DNA of 64,000 nt from Gliomastix tumulicola. Its lineage: Eukaryota > Ascomycota > Sordariomycetes > Hypocreales > Bionectriaceae. This document shows, piece after piece, positions 19,878-28,805 of this stretch. How positions within the stretch are numbered: the first letter of the stretch is position 1; the number at the start of each line of letters is the position of its first letter. The notes beneath the pieces are model-generated. The model worked only from the letters and a program-made list of their open reading frames with translations. It was not told the origin of the DNA and made no database searches. The stretch covers positions 5,519,295 through 5,583,294 of the forward strand of contig BCHX01000002.1 in assembly GCA_001599755.1 (NCBI GenBank). The letters are read 5' to 3'. The position numbers and the translations under genes are program-made.

Positions 19878-22800
19878 TTATGAGAAGAAGTACTGGCTCT
19901 CTCTCAGTCGCGAGACTTCGAAATCACCCTGCATTATGTTAGTTATTAGTCTTCGTAAAATAGTAGGAGTTACATAGCATACCTTTTTCGGGATGGCAGG
20001 GATGGTCAGAGGAAGCCAGAGGGAGATGGTGCCAATCTTCTTCTTAGGTTGAATTTTGATCACCTCCTCCCCGGCATCCTCCAGGTTCGCCTCGCCTGCC
20101 AACTCGGCCGCGTCCTCAGCAGACACCAGGGACTCCGTCACGTCCTCAGTCTCGGTGGGCTTGGCCTCTGCATCGGGGACAAGTCCGAGGCCGATCTCTG
20201 CGACCTCCTGCTTGATCTCCAGGTCCTCCTCGTTAGCCGCCATATCCTCGTACACTGAGGCGGGAGTGACGATCTGCTTGGCAGCCTCGAGGTCCCAGGG
20301 CCTGCCGGAGAGACGGAGGCTGTTGCGCTTGTGCTCGAGAAGCAGCTCGTCCTTGACGGAGAGGTTGCTGTTCTTACGCAGCAGCTTGATCTTCTTGCCT
20401 ACAGGGCTGTCGGCATTAATATGTGCGAGATAGAGGGATCCCTTGTGGCGGGTCTCGAACTCAGCAGCAAGTCGGCCGATGACGTCGTCCTCGTGGATCT
20501 TGATGAATGCATCTCGAAGGACACTGTTCATCACATCGATGTCGGCGGCGTGTGACCAGAAGGAGTCGTGGACGGCGGCGAAGGTAAGTCCGCGGTTGTG
20601 GCACTCCAGCGCCGACAGCAGCATGTGGCTGGCGTCGAGCGAGTGGATGAAGTTGGGCGGGAAGCCCTGCAGCTGCTTCTTGCGGTTCACGGGGTCGGTC
20701 TGGTCGCTGGTCTGGTACGCGATGGCCTGGAGACATGTCCGGAGCTCCTTGGTCGTGCTCTTGCGGTACGGCTGGACGACGGGCATACGCAGCGGCGTTG
20801 TCCAGACCACCGTCGACCGGAAGCGCTTCGCGATGTCCTCTACCCCCGTCTTGGTCCAGGAACTCGACTTCGCCTTCTTCTTATTCGCGGTTTCAGTCGC
20901 GTACTCCTCTGCGATCTGGTTCAGCTGGGAGGCAGTGAGGGCCTGGCACACTCTGCCGCCCACCTCGCCGAGCCAGTACTGGATGTCGTGCGCACCACGG
21001 AACATGGTCGCGAGGGCCGTGAAGATGTGCTTGGCGATGTATGACGAGAGGAACATGTTAGTTGTGTCATGCTCCTTGCCGAGATTGGGATACAGCGCGT
21101 CGAGCTGCTTGCAGACCTGCTTCTTCGCACCGGCAAACGTCACACCATACACGTTGGTCATGACGGTCTGCTTGACGACCTTGCGCGTAACCTTGCCCTC
21201 CATGGCCAGCGCGAAGGGATCCTTGGCCTTGGCTTCCTTCGCGATCTCTTGCTTAACCAGGTCGGCGACGGCCGAGTAGACATCGGCCGGCTTGTCGCCA
21301 GGCTCCAGGTTCACCTGCTGTGCGCCCCAGGTATCACCACCAAGAGCAGCGTAATGTTGGAGGCCGTTGCACGTGCCATCCTGCTGGATAGGGAGATGAG
21401 ACACGTAGGTAGAGGGGTCATCAAGCTTGAGTGCGTTGCTCAACTCAAAGCAAGCTGCCAGGCATTGCCAGGGGTCCTCCGCACCCAGCCACCACCTAGA
21501 TCCCTCGAAGGGTTTCTCCGTCGACTCGACAATGTTGGTAATGTTCTCGTTGGTAAAGGCCTCTCGGTCGTCAAAGCTCGCCTTATCAAGACCATAGACG
21601 TTGGCGAGATGGATCTTGAGCCATCTCAGTCCCCTCGTGCCCAATGCCTTGCCCTTGGCGAAGTTGAGCAGACCACGAGTATGGTCAGCCCCCATGTGGT
21701 TGAGGTAGGTCGGGATCGGATAGGCCCGGCCGCGGTAGTCGACGTTGTGAGGGAAGTACATGGTCTGGTTTCGGAAGGCCCGCGCAATCTCGAGCTGCAG
21801 GTTCATGAAGCAGCGCTGTGAGTGCATGCCCGACCGCTCATTCTCGATTTCCTTGACGGCGCTCCTCCAGATCTTGTGTCCGGGCGCATCCTCCACCGGG
21901 TCAGGTTCAGGCGGAACCGTGAACTCCGGGCTCAGAGGCGGCATGTTACCGACCTCTTTGCCGCTGTTCCAGGCGTCCGTCATGACTCTCAGAACATCCT
22001 GGTTGATGCGCCAGCCCGTCTTGCCCAGCACATCCAGTCCCTTGGTCACCAGGCTCATGTCACCGGACTTCATGGCTTCGTTGGCGTAGAGTCCCTGCTC
22101 GACGTCGCCGGGCTTGACGCGGACCAAAGACGCCTTGCCCTCCAAGAAGCCACCGTCATTCATCCGGCTCCAGGGCTTCGGCTCGACCACCATGGGCAGG
22201 TGCTTGGCGAGATAGTCGCCGAGAGGCTCCTTCATCAGACGCTCGACGAGCTTGGGATTCAAGAGCACAACTCCAACCTTGCGTCCCTGGCGAACCTGGT
22301 GCATGTGCGTAAACGCAGGCTGGAATTGGCGGACGGTCTGGCCTGACTTGGGGTGTTCCGCCGTGGCTTTGACCTTGGTTGTTTCGATCAAGATCTTGAG
22401 GAGGATGGCGCCAACCGAGGCCTTGAGCGAGACGGACCAAGGCTGTCTGAGCGACTCATCCAGAGCCGCATGGTCAGGCTCCTCGTCAAGAAGCACTGGC
22501 TGCTTCAAAGGCGACCTCGTCTTCTCGGGAGGCGGCGTCTCTCCCTTCAGCTCAATCTTGCGCTCCCTCCTCCGCATCTTGTACTTCTTCTCCTTGTGCT
22601 GTGCCAGGATATCCTCCTGCACGTACCGGCCGATGTGGGTAATGAGCTTGCTAACCACAATGCCCCTATCCGCACCGTACAGACCGCCCAGGTTGAGAGT
22701 CGAGAGAATGGTTACCGCTGCGAGGCGAGCAGGGTCAGACTGCTGGATGAGGGGCCCGTAGGCGCATCTCTCCAGATCGACATCTGACTTGACAGCCTTC

Positions 22801-24008
22801 TTTTCAGAGAGGTCCGCAAGACGATACTCCTCCTCGATGCGCTTCTCCATGGCCTTGACCCACGCGGCGAGATGCTGCGAGAGCGAGCCTTCCTCAGATG
22901 AGGCAAGCCCAACCTCGGTATTGATTCCCATCTTGCGCATCTTTTCGTTTTCGTGTCGCCATTTCATGAGCGCGGCGTCGATCGAGTCGCGTTCGAGCTG
23001 GAGCTGCACCTCGCGCTGGTCGGCCGGCGAGAGTTTGGATACGTCCATGTCGGGCATCCCAGTCAGGAATTCGAGACTCCTCATCAACGTGGTCAGACCT
23101 TCGCCTTGCTGAGGCGTAGGCGTCAGCTCGGTGTAGGATGCAGCCTTGCCCGCCGAGGTCCAAGGACTAGAGATGTTCTCCTCCATCTCCTCTCCGAAGC
23201 CGTCCTCGAAGCTCTCTGGCTCAGCCACATAGTTGTATGTCGGGCAAATATCCGTAATGACAGCCAGGTCGGAGTCGCTCAGGATATCAGCCATGGACAG
23301 CACACGCAGGCCAGACTCGTTAGGGGCCATGCCCATGTACCGCCTCACAAGCCGGTGCAGCCTCTCGCCTCGAGCACACATGAGAGATGCCTTGAGCATG
23401 CTCGCAATGGTCTCCGCCGTATGGGGGATGCCCTTGACCCTGAGCTGCGTCTCGTACCACTTGTGGAGCTCCTCCGCCTGTTTCGAGTTGGGCATGGATC
23501 GCATCTGGTTGATGGACGAGCGCAGAAACGTGTTGTTGAGGACGATCTTCTCCTCGCCGGAGAATGCCGGTGAGATGTTGACTCTCTGGAGAATCAGCTG
23601 TGCCCTGTCCAGTTTACCCACGCGAATGCAGGCGTCGAACACCGACAGCATCTCGTCGACGTCGCCGCGGATACCGAGCTTGTTCATCTTGACGCCCGTC
23701 TTGGAGACCATCGTCGGCGGCTCTGGGATGGTGATGAGAGAGGAGGGATCGAAGGGTTGCAGAATTGGCGACTGGAACGGGTGTATCGGCGGGTGCGAGA
23801 GCTGGTTGTACTGGTTGAGATACGAGTCCCCGACGGCCGTGGCGAGGCTGCGCTCCCGCTTGTCGCCGACTGCCAACCGCTGGCGCCATGATCGGCCGTG
23901 GCTTGTGAGGATTGTCCGTCGTTCCGGCGTCCGTGTCGGGTATCTGGGAGAGGAAGGGAGGACAGCACGGGGCAGCGTGATGTGCCGCCGCGCCTGTCGG
24001 GATAACAT
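19878..24008 (-). CDS. RPO41: Mitochondrial DNA-directed RNA polymerase (T7-like)
   Basis: Exons 19983-24008 and 19878-19928; a 54-nt intron (GTATGC..ATGCAG, branch CTAAC) separates PKK from GDFEVSRL. 1358 aa. The N-terminus (MLSRQARRHITLPRAV.., Arg/Ser-rich, no acidic residues for about 40 aa) is a mitochondrial presequence. The single-subunit polymerase core is clear: motif A DGTCNGLQHYAALGG near residue 876, motif B RKVVKQTVMTNVYG near 939 (catalytic Lys and Tyr) and motif C HDSFW near 1146. It transcribes the mitochondrial genome; the Neurospora gene is cyt-5. It is divergent from ATP25 over 370 bp. The intron length is a multiple of three and carries no in-frame stop. Confidence 0.95.
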   Translation of the reverse strand: MLSRQARRHITLPRAVLPSSPRYPTRTPERRTILTSHGRSWRQRLAVGDKRERSLATAVGDSYLNQYNQLSHPPIHPFQSPILQPFDPSSLITIPEPPTMVSKTGVKMNKLGIRGDVDEMLSVFDACIRVGKLDRAQLILQRVNISPAFSGEEKIVLNNTFLRSSINQMRSMPNSKQAEELHKWYETQLRVKGIPHTAETIASMLKASLMCARGERLHRLVRRYMGMAPNESGLRVLSMADILSDSDLAVITDICPTYNYVAEPESFEDGFGEEMEENISSPWTSAGKAASYTELTPTPQQGEGLTTLMRSLEFLTGMPDMDVSKLSPADQREVQLQLERDSIDAALMKWRHENEKMRKMGINTEVGLASSEEGSLSQHLAAWVKAMEKRIEEEYRLADLSEKKAVKSDVDLERCAYGPLIQQSDPARLAAVTILSTLNLGGLYGADRGIVVSKLITHIGRYVQEDILAQHKEKKYKMRRRERKIELKGETPPPEKTRSPLKQPVLLDEEPDHAALDESLRQPWSVSLKASVGAILLKILIETTKVKATAEHPKSGQTVRQFQPAFTHMHQVRQGRKVGVVLLNPKLVERLMKEPLGDYLAKHLPMVVEPKPWSRMNDGGFLEGKASLVRVKPGDVEQGLYANEAMKSGDMSLVTKGLDVLGKTGWRINQDVLRVMTDAWNSGKEVGNMPPLSPEFTVPPEPDPVEDAPGHKIWRSAVKEIENERSGMHSQRCFMNLQLEIARAFRNQTMYFPHNVDYRGRAYPIPTYLNHMGADHTRGLLNFAKGKALGTRGLRWLKIHLANVYGLDKASFDDREAFTNENITNIVESTEKPFEGSRWWLGAEDPWQCLAACFELSNALKLDDPSTYVSHLPIQQDGTCNGLQHYAALGGDTWGAQQVNLEPGDKPADVYSAVADLVKQEIAKEAKAKDPFALAMEGKVTRKVVKQTVMTNVYGVTFAGAKKQVCKQLDALYPNLGKEHDTTNMFLSSYIAKHIFTALATMFRGAHDIQYWLGEVGGRVCQALTASQLNQIAEEYATETANKKKAKSSSWTKTGVEDIAKRFRSTVVWTTPLRMPVVQPYRKSTTKELRTCLQAIAYQTSDQTDPVNRKKQLQGFPPNFIHSLDASHMLLSALECHNRGLTFAAVHDSFWSHAADIDVMNSVLRDAFIKIHEDDVIGRLAAEFETRHKGSLYLAHINADSPVGKKIKLLRKNSNLSVKDELLLEHKRNSLRLSGRPWDLEAAKQIVTPASVYEDMAANEEDLEIKQEVAEIGLGLVPDAEAKPTETEDVTESLVSAEDAAELAGEANLEDAGEEVIKIQPKKKIGTISLWLPLTIPAIPKKVCYVTPTILRRLITNIMQGDFEVSRLRESQYFFS

Positions 24009-24378
24009 TGTGACGGTGTTAAGGAATGGAAGAAAGAAGAAGGAGAGGAACCCAACAGAAGAGCTTCTGCTAGGGGTCTGCGCAATGTCAAATCATAAAG
24101 GACAGGAAAAAAGAAAATTACAAGAATTAATTGATACGCAGAAGAGAGGATGTCGCGAATTTGGGGGCGAATGGGAAGGGTCCCAGGACAGGAGATGAGC
24201 TTGGGATTAATTTTTCTACCCCATACCAAAATGGGCGCTCTCCTATTGGCTGGTGGGTCGGGTGTTGGATTTTCCGCCCCGCCGAAGCTTCAGCAGGCAC
24301 GTGCTGTATTACGGCGAAGAATCTTTGAATCTTGGACGGTTCTGACGACCGGCATCCAACTTCAATGACGACTTTAAG
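24009..24378. promoter_or_regulatory. Shared divergent promoter of RPO41 and ATP25
   Basis: 370 bp between two start codons that point away from each other, so it must serve both genes. The sequence is A-rich next to RPO41 and GC-richer next to ATP25. No clear TATA box is visible, as expected for housekeeping genes. Confidence 0.7.
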
Positions 24379-26112
24379 ATGATTGCACGGCCCGTATTGA
24401 CGGCTTTGGGCTGTCGTGGCTGCCAGAATGCGCTGCGGCGTGCGGCCATTGCGGCCCCGTCGCGCCCTTATGCCTACACGATCCCGTCGTTGACCTCAAC
24501 AGCACCTCGGAGACCCTTCTCCACCGAGCTTCAAGACTCGAAAGCAGCGACAGACGCACCCAAGACAGAGGAGACAGATGCCGACGCAGACGACAAGCCC
24601 TGGTTCCTCGAGGTCGAGCCTCCTCGACACGCTCCCTCAGCACACAAGCAAGAACTCCCCAGCCCTCCCGAAGACGCTCCCGCCCTCCTGGGTCCCCTGA
24701 TCCAGTATGTCCACGAGGACATGGGCCTCGACGAGCTGTCCCTCCTCGACCTACGGCAACTCGACCCCCCGGCGTCGCTCGGCCCGAACCTCATCATGAT
24801 CCTCGCCACGGCGCGCAGCGAGAGACATCTGCACATCTCCTCGGGCCGCTTCGTGCGCTGGCTGCGTCGCAACCACGGCGTCAACGCCCGGGCGGACGGC
24901 CTGATCGGCGCCGGCGAGCTGAAGACGAAGCTCCGCCGGCTGCGGAAGAAGGCCAAGCTCATGGGCACCAACACGGCCATGATCCCCGGCGGCGACAACG
25001 GCATATCCACGGGCTGGGTGTGCGTCAACTTCACCGCGGACGACAACGGTGGCGCGCCCGAGTCGGCGACCCTCGACGAGAGCGGGAGGATATCTGGCTT
25101 CGGGGCTGCGCAGTCCGGGACGACCGTGGTTATTCAGTGTCTCACGGAGGGGAGGAGGGAGGAGCTCGATCTCGAGACCCTGTGGCAGGGCATCTTAAAG
25201 CGGAGTCTCGAGAAGCAGGCGCAGGTCAAGGGCGAGACGGGCGTGGACGGCGCAGAGCTCGACAAGATGCTGACGTCGAAGTTGAAAATTCACAAAACTC
25301 CGGCGAAGACGCAGTGGGATGCGATGTACAAGGCATCGCAACGCCGACTCTACTCGACCGAAGCCCGCAGAACGGATGGGATGTCTTCTGTCCGAAACGA
25401 AATGGCAGAGATTCAGTTTGGCGGGTCGCAGCTGGACGAAGCACGCCTACGGACGGTCACCCAGAACATCCTCCAAGTTGACAGCGCATCCACGCCGGCG
25501 GAACGGCTCGCCCTGCTCGACCAGATCCTCCTCACGGCCAGCGAGAGGAGCATCGACATCAACTCGAGAGACATGTTGGTCCATCTCATCGTGTCGATAG
25601 TAAACTCCCCAGCTTACGGTGAAGAGTTAGGCCGCGCGCAGAAGAACCTCGAGTTCCTCCTGTCCCAGAAGTCCAACCAGCCCTCTAACCGCCAGACCGT
25701 GGCACTCATGAGAGCATACGCTTCGCAGAAGGATTGGGACAAGGTCTGGGACGCGTTTCGCACACCGACGAGGTTTGGCATGTCACGGAAGCCGATCCTC
25801 TACGAGACGGCGTACGAGCTGCTTGCCGAGAATCAGGACCGGGAGCTGTGTCGGCACGCGCTGCGCTGGATCTATCCGGAGATGGTCCACGAGGCGGAGA
25901 AGATCAGGGTAGTAGGGCGTATCTACAGCACGCTCAAGGCCTGCATCCTGGTGGCCGATGCAGAGTCCGAGGCGACGCTGAAGGGCTTTGGCGGCATCGA
26001 CGGCCTCGACGACATCAAGCACAGGCTGCGCTACCACGAATTTGCACTTATGCTATGGCACGTGGAGAAGCTGCGGCAGCATTACAACACCAACATCTCA
26101 GGAGGGCCGTAA
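24379..26112 (+). CDS. ATP25: ATPase synthesis protein 25, mitochondrial
   Basis: 577 aa, single exon. It has an N-terminal presequence (MIARPVLTALGCRGC.., with an RRPFSTE cleavage-like site near residue 45). The RsfS/Iojap-like domain follows from about residue 70 to 230 (KPWFLEVEPP, HLHISSGRFVRWLRRNHG, GWVCVNFTA). A long helical C-terminal half (about 300-570) matches the ATP25 mRNA-stabilising domain. In yeast the protein is cleaved in two: the C-terminal part stabilises the ATP9 mRNA, the N-terminal part acts in Atp9 ring assembly. It shares a promoter with RPO41 and converges with the exopolyphosphatase gene (87 nt between stops). Confidence 0.87.
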   Translation: MIARPVLTALGCRGCQNALRRAAIAAPSRPYAYTIPSLTSTAPRRPFSTELQDSKAATDAPKTEETDADADDKPWFLEVEPPRHAPSAHKQELPSPPEDAPALLGPLIQYVHEDMGLDELSLLDLRQLDPPASLGPNLIMILATARSERHLHISSGRFVRWLRRNHGVNARADGLIGAGELKTKLRRLRKKAKLMGTNTAMIPGGDNGISTGWVCVNFTADDNGGAPESATLDESGRISGFGAAQSGTTVVIQCLTEGRREELDLETLWQGILKRSLEKQAQVKGETGVDGAELDKMLTSKLKIHKTPAKTQWDAMYKASQRRLYSTEARRTDGMSSVRNEMAEIQFGGSQLDEARLRTVTQNILQVDSASTPAERLALLDQILLTASERSIDINSRDMLVHLIVSIVNSPAYGEELGRAQKNLEFLLSQKSNQPSNRQTVALMRAYASQKDWDKVWDAFRTPTRFGMSRKPILYETAYELLAENQDRELCRHALRWIYPEMVHEAEKIRVVGRIYSTLKACILVADAESEATLKGFGGIDGLDDIKHRLRYHEFALMLWHVEKLRQHYNTNISGGP

Positions 26113-26199
26113 GGCGGTGTTGTTTGTATACAGTATATGTAACATGTATCTTACTAATATGTACCACTATGTATTCTATATCTTATATTGGCGTCCTAG

Positions 26200-27418
26200 T
26201 CATGACACTTTATTTAATGCGTCCCTCAGGAGCGGTGCGACCTGTTTTCTGCTCGCTGCCAGGTTCTCCTGGTGCCAGGCTTTTCGACTGTTCTCATCAA
26301 ACTTGCCGTCGCCATACGTTTTGAGCTGCAGCTTCTCAGAAGATGCCGCTTCGAACGCACGCAGCGCCTCGACGCCCCCTTGACTCCTCCCCCAGACAAG
26401 CAGGTCTCGTCTGAAGGCATCACCGTTCTCCGCCGTCATGACACTCACCACATCGAGGTCCCTCTCCTTACCCCATTCTTCCACGGCGTCGAGAAACTCT
26501 GTCGGCGACGATCCCTTACCTGCGAGGTAGTCCAGTCCCTTGACGACACTGGTGACGCCGAGCTTGAGCTTGCCCTCCGTCCACTCCTTGTAGTCCTTGC
26601 GGATGATATCCCGGAAACCGAGGGGCGAGATGTCCTCCTTGACGGCCGATATACGCTCGAAGAACGTGGTGCGCTCGAAGACGCCGTCGCCGCCCTGCAG
26701 TCTCGTCTCGAGAAACTCGGCGGCGGATATATCCTTAGGTCTCACCTTGTGCTCCTCGGTCAGGTTGATGGTGTCGATGAGGACGGGCGCCAGACCGAGC
26801 ACCGCTAGCCTCTGCTCTTCCTCGCGCCCCTGTTCCCTCGCTACTTTATCCCACAGCGCACGGCTCTCCTCGACGATGAGACTCATGCAGCTGCCACAGG
26901 GCTCGACGATCCGCGGGACGGCGTCCGAGGAGACCACGCGCTCGTCCTCGTGGTGGTCGATGCAGCCGATGATGGTCCCCCCGGAGGCAAAGCGACGTGC
27001 CAGCGGTCCTGTCAGCGAATTGTGGTCTACGAGCAGCCAGCGCGTGTGCTCGGCGGGGAGATCGTCCGGGATGTCGGAGAGGGTCAGGAGCTGGGACGGG
27101 GCGAGGTCGGCAGAGTGCAGGACGGCGGCCATTTCGGTGCGGAGGGCGAGATCGGAGCGAGGGAGGTTGGAGAGCGGGATGTGCAGGGTTGTCGGCGTGG
27201 TTCGGATGTAGGCGTAGACGAGGGCCGAGCAGAGAGAGTCGAGGTCTGCAGTTTGAAGTTAGCCCGAGTCTGTCTGGAGAGAGGTAAGGTAGCTTCGGAG
27301 GTTGCTCACCTGCTGATTCGTTGCCCACGACAAACGTCAGGGGCAGAGACCGCTCGGCAACAGGCGCGGTCAGAGCCGCTCTGGCCCTGGCGAGGAACGT
27401 TCTCAGTGACATTGACAT
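26200..27418 (-). CDS. PPX1: Exopolyphosphatase, DHH family (PPX1-like)
   Basis: Exons 27310-27418 and 26200-27245; 64-nt intron (GTGAGC..CTGCAG). 384 aa. The splice joins the metal-binding signature VVGNESADLDS (residues about 31-41). Downstream are LLVDHNSL, the DHH motif IDHHEDE and APVLIDTINLT, all typical of PPX1/DHHA2 phosphoesterases that hydrolyse inorganic polyphosphate. Start MSMSLRTFL at 27418; a second in-frame ATG lies at 27412. The N-terminus is Arg/Ala-rich, compatible with partial mitochondrial import (inference). An ambiguous base sits 67 nt upstream. Confidence 0.9.
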
Positions 27419-28805
27419 TGGATTGTGTGTGTCGCGTGGGCTGAGGGTGTAGAGTCGAATTTTGGCGTCATTGTCGAGGCGGGGNTCAAGCTGCAGGGAG
27501 CTAGCGACCTCCAAAATGGTGGGTTGGGGAAGCTCTCTGCAACAGCTTCAAGGCCACACATGATCAACAATGTGTCTGGTACTTGATGCACAAAAAATGC
27601 TTCCATTCTCATTGTGCTTAATTATCACCGCTTTCTACAGAACGTCTACTACTACCCTGTCTAGCATAATCTTCCATTTGAATGAGGTGTATCGGAATCT
27701 CACGTGTGCTCAAGCAATACCTTCAAGGTACCCTAAACAGCCCGACACATCAAGCTTTCCCTCTATTCCATTCCAGGCTCTTCTGCCCTGAAGCCCCAAA
27801 CTCTGTTGCAATTGACTTTCATAGGCCTCGAATCCGTCCATTAAGAGTGAATTGAGACCATCACCAATACTCCTCGTCAAATATCCAGCATATCAAGCAC
27901 ACTCGTCGCCATCTGCACTCTCCAGTTGTTTCCTGGACATAGTGAAATTACAGCGCCCAGAGACGCTAATAGTTAAGCTTCAGCGACGCAAAGACATGAC
28001 GCCAGGTGACGTCAACCGTGCACGACGACAGCTTCACTCCTCGCTCCTCTTCTAGCTTCTCTGCACAGCACGGCCTCTCTCTTCTACTAGCCTCGCAACC
28101 CTCTCACTTTAGGCCAGTGATCGCCGCTACAAGATGGTCTCTCTTCGGCGTTTTTTCTCGCCCTAAGCTTCCACGACCGGGGCTCCTCGTTCTAGGCGAA
28201 TGTCATGGCTCCAGTCTCCGGCAGTTGGCCGAACGCATTCCAAGTCAACCAACAGCCTAGCACGCCCTGCTTAGCACCCAACCATAGCGTCACATTGGGG
28301 CTGAAGCCTGGGGCAGAGATCACGATTGAGACCAGGAGCAAGAGAAGAAGTTTCTTTCAGCTCAACAATGCACACCAGCTTTTCCCCCCAGAAATCCAGA
28401 GCCCAGCCCGTCCTAGACCCCTTCACTGCACTCCACCTCTCCCCTCCCCTACCCTTTCTCCTCTCTCTAGGAGGCCCGAATAAGCATCCATCTGTAGGAT
28501 TTTGGGCTTGTGCTGTGCTCTCCACGCTCGCTGTTCACGAAGCTCGCTCGGATGATCAATCGCTCATGTAATTCATTCGCAACCCGGCCGGCTGCATACG
28601 TCAGGTGCTCTAGACCCTTGCTCCCCTGTGCGTTTTGCTTGCATGTAGTAGGATTTATTTATTTCCTCTCCTCCCCCTCAGTGCTGTAAAGACAAGTCCA
28701 TGGTGTACTTGAGCTCATCTTTTGGTGATTGTTCCCGAGACCTGAAGCCATTGCTTCTTCTTCTTCTTCTTCTCTTTTAGGAATATCCCATCCCTCTCTT
28801 CCATC
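27419..28805. other. Intergenic region, 1.4 kb, with one ambiguous base
   Basis: Divergent space between the exopolyphosphatase and trehalase genes. Position 27485 is an N. The part near trehalase is pyrimidine-rich, with CCCCT-type strings around 28430-28445 (a stress-element-like core, also common by chance) and a (CTT)n stretch near 28758-28775 just before the ATG. No supported gene. Confidence 0.6.
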
